From assembly GCA_963556255.1 (NCBI GenBank), contig OY744606.1, positions 70,673,170 to 70,737,169 of the forward strand: DNA of 64,000 nucleotides, in the 5' to 3' direction. The notes under the pieces were generated by a model. That model saw only the letters and a program-made list of their open reading frames with translations. It made no database searches and had not been told where the DNA came from. This stretch comes from Allolobophora icterica (lineage: Eukaryota; Annelida; Clitellata; Crassiclitellata; Lumbricidae). Of this stretch, positions 41,901 through 53,783 are shown one piece after another. Position 1 is the stretch's first letter; each line of letters begins with the position of its first letter. Position numbers and translations under genes: made by a program.

Positions 41901-43097
41901 CAAGCTATACAAAGTATTTACAGATGACAAATTGCATTAAAGTTTATTTCTCACACAAAAGACATTTTGCACAAGGTAAACATCAGAACTGGATAGAATG
42001 GAGTGTTACAAACACTTACACCCTACTTCCGCTCAAGTAAGTTTACAAGTAAAGGTTCATGAACACAATTTTTAAGGTGAAAAAATTTACTTTTATTAGA
42101 AAATTGACACAATATTTCCAAGGTTAAAAATGCACTGTTAAACGAACACAATATTTACAAACATCAGAAATTAATTGTTATTGCATTAAATTAAAGGGTA
42201 TGTGTACAGTGTAATTTGACATTTCCGACCGATGTTTGGTGACATACGGCTAAAGGGTTTGGCTAAAGGGTTTCGTTTTGATATTAATTCACATCATTCA
42301 CTTTGTTACGCAGTACTTACTTACTTACCTGACCATTTTTAAATATTGTGTTCATGAACAATTGCTTACTTACTTTCGGCAAATTTTGCAACTTAATCAC
42401 TTTCAGCGATTCTTGATTCGGACAGACCCCAGTGGAAATGGGCTGTCAGAGTTCGTAGCATTCTATTCTATCCATTTCTGGGGCAGCCATGATATTTACC
42501 TCTGTGCACGGTTGCGAACACGCCACTGTAACCTTTACCCCCTGAACACAACTAGTGAAAATGCTAAATTGACCGAATTCCAAAAAGAAAAATTTTACCA
42601 AACGTTCGAATCATGAAAACTAGCATGGACTAGTCGGTCAATATCGTAAATGCATTCGACAATGTCTCTAAAAGCTAGATTGGCACAAATAATTTTGCTT
42701 TGACTTAGACAAATAGATTTGTGGGATAGCGCAAAATCTCTTTCCGGGATTGGTACGCTCAACCCAATGCAGCTACGGGTCTACCCGAATCTTTCGGAAT
42801 TGGGGTTTCGGGGATTCCCTACGCACCCTGCAGCTACCCGCCAACCTCCAGTCGATGAGGCACAAAAGACTTGTTATCCGCGCACCAAGATACCCATTTA
42901 GAAGACTTAAAATACTGACATGCATTTGTAGGGTTTGCAAAAACAGTGTTAATTTTGTCAATACAGATTTCATGTTTAACCATCTGTTACGTCAACAGCT
43001 TGTAGGCCCATGCACATGTGAGCATATTTTCTTATATTAAACGCTTACCGTTAGCCCGTTTAAGGGCATTTTCAGGTCTCTGGAAATACGTAGGCAT
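26876..43097 (-). CDS. EIF3A: Eukaryotic translation initiation factor 3 subunit A (complete, 21 coding exons)
   Basis: This is the large scaffold subunit of eIF3, which binds the 40S ribosome and recruits the other initiation factors in the cytoplasm. I joined 21 exons at canonical GT-AG sites; all phases agree and give 1,271 codons plus stop (human about 1,382). The N-terminus [36 protein letters not shown] and [14 protein letters not shown] are diagnostic. Residues about 318-500 form the PCI domain. Residues about 540-880 are a long charged helical region (spectrin-like), with [20 protein letters not shown]. Residues about 880-1243 are the Asp/Arg-rich repeat region seen in animal eIF3a. 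The C-terminus ends [12 protein letters not shown]. The 3' end was set by the reading frame; UTR limits are not determined. The gene is intact. Confidence 0.97.
27220..28055 (-). CDS. EIF3A: EIF3A exon 20 (residues 965-1243), repeat exon
   Basis: [18 protein letters not shown] begins the exon, matching the EGTWRKG block of vertebrate eIF3a. It holds RRDDDRxP repeats and DDRGGR repeats and ends DDWRSKG. Confidence 0.94.
27550..27655 (-). repeat. 18-bp coding minisatellite in EIF3A exon 20
   Basis: Six near-identical units of the type CACCACGATCGTCTCTTC on the plus strand code for DDRGGR repeats on the minus strand. Confidence 0.92.
27785..27925 (-). repeat. 24-bp coding minisatellite in EIF3A exon 20
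   Basis: About six units of the type TCATCATCCCTGCGTGGTG code alternating RRDDDRTP and RRDDDRPP octapeptides. All indels are multiples of three. Confidence 0.92.
28095..28330 (-). mobile_element. SINE-like repeat copy in EIF3A intron 19
   Basis: The segment from TTTATAAAGCAC through TCAGAGGCG to GAGTTGATTCCAAAGAGCAGG shares its order of blocks with 33390-33735 (AATTTATATAGTGCC, CTCAGAGGCGC, GTCATTCCACGCTGTTGGGCC). Confidence 0.5.
28328..28367. repeat. Perfect 16-bp inverted repeat with 8-base loop
   Basis: GACAAAAAGATCATGG and its exact complement flank TGATTAAG, at the edge of the SINE-like copy in an intron. Confidence 0.88.
28861..29121 (-). CDS. EIF3A: EIF3A exon 19 (residues 878-964)
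   Basis: [20 protein letters not shown], then repeated DRDGPVR units, then SWKKTTR; donor GTATGT. Confidence 0.92.
28975..29065 (-). repeat. 21-bp coding minisatellite in EIF3A exon 19
   Basis: About four units of the type ACAGGACCATCTCGATCTCG code DRDGPVR heptapeptides. Confidence 0.9.
29473..29647 (-). CDS. EIF3A: EIF3A exon 18 (residues 820-877)
   Basis: [19 protein letters not shown] to LKSKDR. The donor GTCAGT at 29472 is chosen over GTATGA 4 bases further because only it keeps the next exon open. Confidence 0.88.
30302..30455 (-). CDS. EIF3A: EIF3A exon 17 (residues 769-819)
   Basis: [20 protein letters not shown] to KDEELKR; donor GTAAGT in phase 1. Confidence 0.92.
31153..31275 (-). 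CDS. EIF3A: EIF3A exon 16 (residues 728-768)
   Basis: [20 protein letters not shown] to NERLSIYK; donor GTAAGA. Confidence 0.92.
31480..31566 (+). mobile_element. SINE-like 3' tail in EIF3A intron 15
   Basis: TTGAAGAGGCGCTATATAAAATC followed by GAATGAATGAATGAA is a typical repeat tail with a short tandem end. Confidence 0.55.
31741..31854 (-). CDS. EIF3A: EIF3A exon 15 (residues 690-727)
   Basis: [20 protein letters not shown] to ETEAEK, the strongly conserved DYFERA.RLEEIPLI block. Confidence 0.95.
32391..32495 (-). CDS. EIF3A: EIF3A exon 14 (residues 655-689)
   Basis: [20 protein letters not shown] to KAQEKK. Acceptor AATAG; supported by the conserved AKQVExxEKEK. Confidence 0.92.
33070..33285. 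mobile_element. 216-bp hAT MITE in EIF3A intron 13
   Basis: It starts CAGGCCCGAATTAAG and ends CTTAATGCGGCCCTG (imperfect inverted repeats). A perfect 8-bp duplication, TTGAAGAT, lies at 33062-33069 and 33286-33293. A second inverted motif, CAGCACCCGGGCCCGCA, occurs near both ends. Confidence 0.9.
33390..33735 (-). mobile_element. SINE-like repeat copy in EIF3A intron 13
   Basis: It begins with CAATCAATCAATCATAG and AATTTATATAGTGCC, the reverse of the GCGCTATATAAAT tail. It continues with CTCAGAGGCGCTCCCGGGCC and GTCATTCCACGCTGTTGGGCC. It is the longest copy of the family in the window. Confidence 0.6.
33815..34024 (-). CDS. EIF3A: EIF3A exon 13 (residues 585-654)
   Basis: [20 protein letters not shown] to FSNIDEE, highly charged helix with conserved KERLEQLK. 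Confidence 0.93.
34611..34748 (-). CDS. EIF3A: EIF3A exon 12 (residues 539-584)
   Basis: [20 protein letters not shown] to LENLTFQR, start of the charged helical region. Confidence 0.93.
35260..35442 (-). CDS. EIF3A: EIF3A exon 11 (residues 478-538)
   Basis: [18 protein letters not shown] to IISPKELQ, end of the PCI domain. Confidence 0.94.
35585..35665 (-). mobile_element. SINE-like tail fragment in EIF3A intron 10
   Basis: ATTCATTCATTCATTAAGCGGAC then CTCAGAAGTGCTCC is the reverse form of the family tail. Confidence 0.45.
36040..36156 (-). CDS. EIF3A: EIF3A exon 10 (residues 439-477)
   Basis: [19 protein letters not shown] to KSLDVQ, winged-helix part of the PCI domain. Confidence 0.94.
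36716..36907 (-). CDS. EIF3A: EIF3A exon 9 (residues 375-438)
   Basis: [20 protein letters not shown] to IMRLIKQ, PCI domain. Confidence 0.94.
37289..37460 (-). CDS. EIF3A: EIF3A exon 8 (residues 317-374)
   Basis: [20 protein letters not shown] to RLSLVKDL, start of the PCI domain. Confidence 0.94.
37902..38110 (-). CDS. EIF3A: EIF3A exon 7 (residues 248-316)
   Basis: [19 protein letters not shown] to SEHELQ, including [18 protein letters not shown] just before the PCI domain. Confidence 0.94.
38644..38784 (-). CDS. EIF3A: EIF3A exon 6 (residues 201-247)
   Basis: [15 protein letters not shown] to SSIQIELWQ, containing the conserved [17 protein letters not shown]. Confidence 0.94.
39250..39308 (-). 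CDS. EIF3A: EIF3A exon 5 (residues 181-200)
   Basis: [20 protein letters not shown], 59 nt. Found by the frame and by the conserved motif KxxFRKLCD. Confidence 0.93.
39667..39830 (-). CDS. EIF3A: EIF3A exon 4 (residues 126-180)
   Basis: [17 protein letters not shown] to LYQEVAQN, the most conserved eIF3a signature; donor GTATGC. Confidence 0.95.
40153..40289 (-). CDS. EIF3A: EIF3A exon 3 (residues 81-125)
   Basis: [20 protein letters not shown] to [10 protein letters not shown]; donor GTAAGT. Confidence 0.94.
41510..41700 (-). CDS. EIF3A: EIF3A exon 2 (residues 17-80)
   Basis: [20 protein letters not shown] to NICQQ. The acceptor is TTTGCAG; the donor GTCAGC is weak but supported by the phase and by the following exon. 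Confidence 0.94.
43049..43097 (-). CDS. EIF3A: EIF3A exon 1 (residues 1-16)
   Basis: [16 protein letters not shown]; donor GTAAG after the first base of codon 17. Confidence 0.95.
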
Positions 43098-43240
43098 GAT
43101 TGCAATGTATCTCAAAAGAGTTTTCGATCCGTTTTTTCTTTGTAACTATATAATCGATAAAATCTGCTACAACTTCGCCTTTCATGGAGCGACACGAAAA
43201 TGGCGAAACTAAAGAAGTGTGCAAACCGGAAGACGGAAAA
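43098..43240 (-). promoter_or_regulatory. EIF3A 5' UTR and core promoter candidates
   Basis: Upstream of the EIF3A ATG lie AAAATGGCG at 43197-43205 (YY1-type motif on the plus strand) and CCGGAAG at 43226-43232 (ETS-type motif). Both are common in housekeeping promoters of translation genes. If transcription starts upstream of about 43184, an ATG at 43182-43184 opens an out-of-frame upstream frame of 37 codons that overlaps the EIF3A start and ends at 43072. The start site itself is not determined. Confidence 0.4.
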
Positions 43241-43318
43241 GCCAACCGCAAAACAAAGACCAAAATATAGATTCCGTACCCGTTGATTCCGTACGGTAGA
43301 GCAAGGACTAATAATACA

Positions 43319-43671
<353 letters not shown>

Positions 43672-44449
43672 CAGTGGCATAGAAAGGTTTTGGGTGCCCT
43701 TGTGCAGAGCTTCGATGACGGGCCCCTAGAACTCTCTTCGATTTGAAACAAAAAGAAACGCTGTGGAAAAAAAACGCTGTGCAAAAAACGCTGTGCAAAA
43801 AACGCTTGGCGCTTTTGCGATATTTGCACATTTCGCACCGTGAGAAATTAGCAAATATCATAAATCGCAAGCAATTAAATAATAATTAAATAATTACATT
43901 TCAATTATTTTCTCCGATTTATTTTTATAAGCTTTTTTGCAGTTCTCCAGGCTAGCATAAAAAATTTAACTAGAGATAATTAATCTAAAAACATTGTTCC
44001 ATCTGCTATGACTGCTAAAATATGAATTAGGCCTATCCACACTTTAATTCTGTCAAATTGTGAAGCAGATCGGTTGGTTGATAAAAATAACAAAACAATT
44101 TAACAAATTAGACAAAAGTGTTTGGTCTACGGTAGCCTGAAAAGAAGAATCCGAAAATTCAGAAAAGTTAAAACGTTCATTCTCTTGCGCAAAAATAGGC
44201 TTATCTAGGACTACCACTTTTGAGGTAGGCCTACTGCTTTCTGGCATGTTCATTCTCTATTGACAACATTGCCAAGTCGCTCAGCCGCTCTTCTGACATT
44301 GTCCTTTGTAGATAGTTTTTGATTGGCTTCAATTTTGAAAATGATCGTTCACATGTCGCAACAGTCACAGGCAAAGTCAACAGCAAGTTCAGCAACATGT
44401 AGGCAGTGCAGACATCACTAAATGTAGACGAAAGAGCATAAAGGCCCCT
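43672..44449 (-). mobile_element. hAT transposon relic (3' end and hATC domain)
   Basis: CAGTGGCATAGAAAGG at 43672 resembles a common hAT terminal repeat. It lies on the side where the 3' end of the minus-strand transposase is expected. The other end was not found, so the copy is probably truncated. Confidence 0.55.
44231..44449 (-). pseudogene. hAT transposase C-terminal dimerisation domain (hATC) fragment
   Basis: The frame contains LLLTLPVTVATCERSFSKLK, then KNYLQRTMSEERLSDLAML and SIENEHARK. This is the hATC region shared with ZMYM1-like transposase proteins. About 70 residues are recognisable, and upstream sequence is not transposase-like. Confidence 0.85.
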
Positions 44450-44689
44450 AGTCGACGAGTAACAGCTGTACAATTTCGAAGATGGTTGATCTCGTTGACT
44501 CGAGTCATTTGAGCTCATGATTGTGTAGTACTGTGTAGTGTGTACGCTGTGCTGTACATGTAGATTTACTTTTAGGCTAATCCCAAAGATTGTTAAACTT
44601 TCGTTCACAAAGTGTCTTATTGAATAGCAGACAGCAGCTTTCGAAAGATGGCGCTTATAAGCCGCTTGTAGCCAGTATACGACACATAC

Positions 44690-44745
44690 CGAAGACTTAT
44701 ATAGCGCCACTCAGATCAGCGGCGCTCTCGACCCGCATCAGCACC
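44690..44745 (-). mobile_element. SINE-like fragment
   Basis: ACTTATATAGCGCCACTCAGATCAGCGGCGCTC carries the paired TATAGCGCC / GGCGC blocks of the family seen at 33390. Confidence 0.45.
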
Positions 44746-44749
44746 AGCA

Positions 44750-45431
44750 CCGGCATAAAGAAAGGTTCTATAATAAGTTATATAACCCCATACATTTTCT
44801 TAGTCTCGGCGTATATGAGTAGGTGGCCAGTCCTTGCTCTCGCTGCTCGATCTTTGCACCAACTGTGCAGGTCAGCGTTTTGGACGGTATTGAGTTTGGG
44901 TTCCATTTCACTATCACTGCTCCTCACGTCAAAACAGCGTATACTACAAGTCAAGCCCTCACCAGAATTGTTGGGAACGGTAGTGGGAACACGCTCTTTA
45001 TCGCTGAGTTCGCTAGAGGGCGATAGAGGAACAGAGGCCCACATCTCGAAAGCTGCCCAGTTGCAAATTTGACCAGCCCAGCACGCTCACTGTATGTACT
45101 AGACTATCAGGCACCCACTATGTAATAAATAGGAAGACCTATGATAATTGGCGTGATTTTCTATACCAGATCTGCATCGATGCATACATGCATGGGTACA
45201 TGTTTACGCACATGTACTTCATTCTAGCACATAGCCAAGACGCATTGTCGATATTCTATCGTGGATCAACACTTTAGCGACATCTTACGGCATCAAAGGC
45301 TGTTGATGTCGGCAGAAATTATTTTGAACAGTTCTCGCCATTCGGATGGCATAAGACAACTCATCAATCGTATCGCTCGCAGCCTCGGTAGGAAGGTTTG
45401 GCAAACACAGCGGATCAACTAGGCCTATAGG
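44750..45431. other. Non-coding spacer
   Basis: No gene recognised. It ends at the target duplication CCTATAGG (45424-45431) of the next element. Confidence 0.35.
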
Positions 45432-46957
<1,526 letters not shown>

Positions 46958-46965
46958 CCTATAGG

Positions 46966-47725
<760 letters not shown>

Positions 47726-47728
47726 GGC

Positions 47729-47797
47729 ACTCAACGGTTCAACGCCGTTGCATTTAGAGGCTCTTTTGATCAGCACATGGGGGACGAGAACCTCTAA
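47729..47797 (+). pseudogene. LINE C-terminal fragment inside AAT repeats
   Basis: It reads TQRFNAVAFRGSFDQHMG, then DENL and TAA. QRFNAVAF is shared with the LINE C-terminus at 62161-62712, so it is the same family. It is followed by an A-rich stretch and (AAT)n, the likely 3' tail. Confidence 0.72.
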
Positions 47798-47940
47798 AAT
47801 TAAAAAAAAAAATAATAATAATAATAATAAGGCCAATAGGGCCATTCCGGACACTTTTCTACATTAGTTAATATTTAAGTCCCTCGGGGCATAAAAATAT
47901 ATATAAAAAATAATAATAATAATAATAATAATAATAATTA
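47798..47940 (+). repeat. A-rich LINE tail with short (AAT)n runs
   Basis: AATTAAAAAAAAAA then AAT runs at 47809-47830 and 47910-47938. Confidence 0.7.
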
Positions 47941-48190
47941 TCTTTTCTTTATTAAGCGCCTGCTAACCGCACTGCGGCGCTGTAGGCCTACAATGAACAA
48001 GAACATACGTATAGTAGAAACGGCAGCCTTACATACATGTATACAGTAGAAGCACATGATATATAGAGTAGCTTATAAGGTTGAAGCAAAAAAAGAAGAA
48101 AAATAAAAACTAAAGCCTCAAAATAGAAAAAGCAAAGTGAAAATGTCACGGAAATGCGCAGAATTGGGACAAATAGCTGAAGACTCTGGG
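47941..48190 (-). mobile_element. SINE-like fragment
   Basis: TTTATTAAGCGCCTGCTAACC and CTGCGGCGCTG give the paired GCGCC blocks of the family; the remainder is not recognised. Confidence 0.4.
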
Positions 48191-48191
48191 G

Positions 48192-48411
48192 CAAAGGAGA
48201 TTAAAAATTCATACAAAGGAGAATTAAAATTCATACAAAGGAGAATAAAAATTCATACAAAGGAGAAAAAAAATTCATACAAAGGAGAATAAAAATTCAT
48301 ACAAAGGAGAATAAAAATTCATACAAAGGAGAATAAAAATTCATACAAAGGAGAATAAAAATTCAAACAAAGGAAAATAAAATTTCATTCAAAAGAGAAT
48401 AAAAACTCATA
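48192..48411 (+). repeat. 22-bp minisatellite, ten units
   Basis: Head-to-tail copies of AAAGGAGAATAAAAATTCAT plus AC, without spacers; the outer units are more diverged. Confidence 0.93.
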
Positions 48412-49255
48412 CGAATGTCAAATGACGCATAAGCTTAGACCTACAGACTCCTACAGAGCCATATAGGAATTCAGGTAAATCGACGTGGTGCCAAATCGGT
48501 CACTTGCGCCGTTGCGCGAAGACAGTTCCGACTCAGCCCACTTTTGTCACGACACCGTGACGCAAATTTAAAACTATCCTTTTGCCTTGATAGCAAAAGT
48601 TGACAGGACTCAATATTTAAAAAAGTGAAAGACAGAAGCCCATGTAATCTCCCAGGCACTTTGTGCTTACGAATCGCGGTAGTTAACACAAAACACGATT
48701 TTGACGAACGAAACGACAGTAAACGGTTTTGACAGGAGAGTTTTAACATTAGAAACAAATTTCCGCGTCCTGATCACGTGAGCCAATCACAATAGTTTTC
48801 GGGACAATTTTCGCGTAGATCTGATATGGCTTCCAACTGGCTGAGAAAGGCGAATGTCTACACAGGTTCTCAGAAATGTTGGCGACGCGAAAGTAGTAGG
48901 CCTATATATAGTCTTTCGATCCCATCGGCTTTTCATCTCTGCGACCATGCAGGGTTCGTATAGCCGGGACCTAGAGTATAAAATAGACATGTAACGCATT
49001 GCTGAACTGTGCGTGATATTAGAGGTCATCGTGGACCATTGATCTTTAATAGGCCTACAAGCACTTTGAAAGACTATAAACTCCGAGAGGGCGTTAAATG
49101 TCAACCGTGAATGGGAATTCGTTGGTTGATGTATATTTCTGTCCAGATAGCTATAGTTTACACCTTCGCATTGGGTACACGTTTCAGGGGATGAATGGTT
49201 AAGAACGCTGCCTACGATGGCATATACTCACTATAGAAGGGAATGCGGTGAAGAA
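48412..49255. other. Non-coding spacer
   Basis: No convincing exon or transposon end is visible. Confidence 0.35.
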
Positions 49256-49258
49256 GAA

Positions 49259-49498
49259 TGCGAGGAGGAGGAGGAGGAGGAGGAGGAGGAGGAGGAGGAG
49301 GAGGAGGAGGAGGAGGAGGAGGAGGAGGAGGAGGACGAAGAGGAGGAGGACGAGGAGGAGGACGAGGAGGAGGACGAGGAGGAGGAGGAGGAAGAGGACG
49401 AGGACGAGGACGAGGACGAGGAGAAGGACGAGCAGAACGAGCAGCCGGAGCAGGACGAGCAGGGGGAGGAGGACGACGAGGACGAGGAGAACAAGAAT
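49259..49498 (+). repeat. 240-bp purine-only-rich (GAG/GGA)n tract
   Basis: Nearly all purines on the plus strand, with interspersed GAC. Such mirror-like polypurine tracts can form triplex (H-DNA). Frames across it are artefacts. Confidence 0.93.
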
Positions 49499-50302
<804 letters not shown>

Positions 50303-50374
50303 CCCTAAATATATATATATATACATATATATATAAAAGGGCCTATATATTGGCCTATATATGCATGCGTATAT

Positions 50375-50430
50375 GTTAGCATATGTATATATGTTAGCAT
50401 ATGTATATATGTTAGCATATGTATATGTAT
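50375..50430 (+). repeat. 18-bp tandem repeat, three units
   Basis: ATATGTTAGCATATGTAT repeated three times, itself partly palindromic. Confidence 0.85.
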
Positions 50431-51371
50431 GTGTGTGTATAGTTGTATACGTATGTGGATGTCCAGTTCGGCGGTCGCTTGGGGCGCCAGTGACGATGCA
50501 AATTAGCCACGCATCCGTGCCTTATAAAATCGAATTAGCTGACACGTCCGAGAGCCAATGCCTGGCTGTCACTAATTAGTGTTTGTCATTTGGCTTCTCT
50601 GGCATACGTCTTAGAGCGGCCCGATTGCGTGCAGAGTATGATCCCCTTGTCCCTGAGGTGCAAAAATCCCTTTCCGCGTTGCGTTGGTCAAACTCTTATG
50701 TGATTGTGGTTGGAATAGGGTATACCATCCATCTGGTGTTAAAGCGCCTGTTCCCCGACAGTTTTGTCTGGTTAGCTTTATAAGAGTACGCTTTCGTTTG
50801 GGAAGATCAGGCGAGGGAGCGGAATGGTCACCCGCCCTTACAAGCTGAGGATAAGAAACATAATAAGTCACTAGCAATTAAAACACATGGCATTGGCTGG
50901 GTTTAGTTTAAAGGACTGCTCTTCTTCACTGAAGTTTAAAAGGCCACTAAAGATCTAGCTTCAAAGACTGTGCCTTATTACTAAACGTCGGATGTTTATG
51001 AGGGCGAAGGCTACAGTTTCTAGCCATAACTTGTAAGACGGAACATGGTATACGGACTGCATGGTATGGCTATACACACATGGCTCTTAGCGATAGCCAT
51101 AGGCCTACATAGACCGCATCTGACTGATACTAGCTGTCTTCAGAATTAAATCAGAATTAAATCTAAATTACATAGTATACACACATTAAAGGAACAGCCA
51201 TAAATTTAAATTACAGATTTAAACTGAAATTATGCTATGCATTTATAAAAAGGCAACAAAGTAATCTGATCTTTTCTTCAAAGTTATATAGCATATTACA
51301 TAAATTTGAATGATGACTTTCGGTAGCAGTTCTTGAAGGCATGATTCATGCCTGATACACACGATGGACAA
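50431..51371. other. Non-coding spacer
   Basis: No recognised feature; short frames lack protein motifs. Confidence 0.35.
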
Positions 51372-51482
51372 CAGTCTATGAGTTAACTTACCTTCACTGT
51401 CCTTCAGTCTATGAGTTAACTTACCTTCAGTCTATGAGTAGATTTACCTTCAGTCTATGAGTAGACTTACCTTCAGTCCATA
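51372..51482 (+). repeat. 24-bp minisatellite, about 4.5 units
   Basis: Unit CAGTCTATGAGTAGACTTAC plus CTT, starts at 51372, 51405, 51429, 51453 and 51477; the first unit has a 9-base insertion. Confidence 0.88.
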
Positions 51483-51691
51483 AGCAAACGCTATAGTAGA
51501 CACGCTGTCTGCAGAGTTTAGCGACATCTAGTGGATGTAAGGGCCGTTGATCAGAGAGGAATGCAACGTTACATTGTATTAAACAAATCGGAGGAAACTG
51601 TGCAATAATCGTGCCTTAATTCTCTGTAGTGTAGGTCTATTACACCCACCCTAAAGCTTAGGTGCACTGAAGTACATCTGCCCTCTCATTC

Positions 51692-52310
<619 letters not shown>

Positions 52311-52560
52311 CCGCGGCATAAAATATAGGCCTACATAATCTCAATACGATTCTCACGTGTCAAGGGTTTCTGCAAAATGTTTCGTACGGCCGTTCGATAT
52401 ATATCTGTCGTCTTCTTTCGCTTTTGGCGGACTGCACAGTAGGCCCATCTGCACTCTGTACCACCCAAGTGACCCAACCCTCCTCTTTCTCTACGCTTAG
52501 GACTGGCACGTGTGAATTGAATTTATGCTCATTCGTTTGATAGCAGCCTGTAAGGCAGTG

Positions 52561-53553
52561 TCATGTAATGAATAATAAACATAATAAGTACTGTAAACCT
52601 CGAGTGTAGAGAGAACGGGGAACCAACAGCTGTGAGTCATCCGGTGGAGTCCTGGCAGGATAGGAGCTGTCTCCTACATGTCTGTCATCATCATGGGGGT
52701 TGGGTCTAAATTCTATCATAGGTGTGCGACTGGAAGATAAGCGCTTCCCCCTGCCTTCTGCAGGTGGGACTGGGCTATGTTGTCGCTGTGGAAGCCAGTA
52801 CCTTGCGGGCTCCACTTGGGGTTCACGGGATTCGAACTCCACGCGTCTCTCATCACGCTGCTCTCTACCACCCTTAGTTTGGTTGGTCATTGAACTTCCC
52901 CGAAAGGTTGCTAAGTTTTCAGTTGAGAATGGAAGTCCAACACCTACCTTCCTTAGTCCGTTATTTATGATGGAGGCTTCACCTGTCTGTGGTCTGGGGG
53001 ACGGGGACCTTGTTCTCGTTACCACATCTAGAAGGGGAGGTTTATGTCTGGAGGGATTTGACTGAGTACGAAGTCGTTCACTTCTCCTCAATATCGGGGG
53101 CATTGATTCCATGACACTTTCCGGTGGTGGCCGTACTAATGTCTGGGACCTTGACGAGTGGACCTGAGTGGGTAGGCATTCGGATGCCGATGTGGGATCA
53201 TATGCATTTCTGCATACTGGGTTCGGTTCCGGACTAATCACTCTTTCAATCGTTTGGATTCGGGACATCAAGTCTTGGACATCACTAGACACACTGGTCA
53301 TGTTCTGTGTCAGGCCAGTTACATTACTGTGTAGGCTCGTCATGTTACTATGTAAGCTTGCCACATTACTAGACATGCTTACTTGAGCTTGTACCACACT
53401 TCCTATGTTTCCACATAGCTCCGTAATCATCTTGTTCATGTTCTCCATAAGGGCTTCGGGCTTTGGAGGGGGAGCTACTGACTCACTTACGTTACTTCTG
53501 TTGTCATCATCGTCATCATGCAACACATATAACGTTGTTGAAGAAGAAGACAT
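52561..53553 (-). CDS. Long hypothetical ORF (330 aa), possibly gag-like
   Basis: The start is MSSSSTTLYVLHDDDDDNRS, followed by a Pro-rich bridge and a helical region (MENMNKMITELCGNIGSVVQ). Four heptad-like repeats follow (SNVASLH, SNMTSLH, SNVTGLT, QNMTSV), then a Ser/Pro/Arg-rich low-complexity C-terminus. I recognise no enzymatic domain. The length without a stop, in otherwise stop-rich DNA, argues for real or recent coding. The coiled-coil plus basic disordered layout suits a retrotransposon gag N-terminal region, but no capsid, zinc knuckle or pol follows; CAT repeats lie beyond it. It could instead be an exon of an unrecognised host gene. Confidence 0.5.
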   Translation of the reverse strand: MSSSSTTLYVLHDDDDDNRSNVSESVAPPPKPEALMENMNKMITELCGNIGSVVQAQVSMSSNVASLHSNMTSLHSNVTGLTQNMTSVSSDVQDLMSRIQTIERVISPEPNPVCRNAYDPTSASECLPTQVHSSRSQTLVRPPPESVMESMPPILRRSERLRTQSNPSRHKPPLLDVVTRTRSPSPRPQTGEASIINNGLRKVGVGLPFSTENLATFRGSSMTNQTKGGREQRDERRVEFESREPQVEPARYWLPQRQHSPVPPAEGRGKRLSSSRTPMIEFRPNPHDDDRHVGDSSYPARTPPDDSQLLVPRSLYTRGLQYLLCLLFIT

Positions 53554-53608
53554 TATCTGTGGTGTATATATATATATATTATCTATGTATATATATCACC
53601 TTTTCCAA

Positions 53609-53783
53609 TGTAACAATGTCTCTATTCTAAACACAATGCAATCAATCTAATTATTATTATCAGGGCAATCTCTCTGTTTCCTTAGAATTATTATTATATT
53701 CTTTATATATTAAAGGGTTTTGATCTCTCTCTCTTCCCTCAAACACACTCTCTCAGGGACGGAGAAAAGGGTATTCTGTTACA
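53609..53783 (-). repeat. Candidate short LTR upstream of the gag-like ORF
   Basis: On the minus strand the 175-bp segment begins TGTAACAGAATACCC and ends TTGTTACA (inverted 7-bp ends TGTAACA/TGTTACA) and contains TTTAATATATAAAG, a TATA-like box. No second copy is in the window, so this is tentative. Confidence 0.3.

Noticed and set aside
44590..45072. Plus-strand 160-codon frame
   Set aside because: Overlaps a SINE-like fragment and has no recognisable motif; likely chance.
48192..48411. Regular short repeats resembling a CRISPR array
   Set aside because: Units are directly contiguous, with no spacers, and the genome is eukaryotic.
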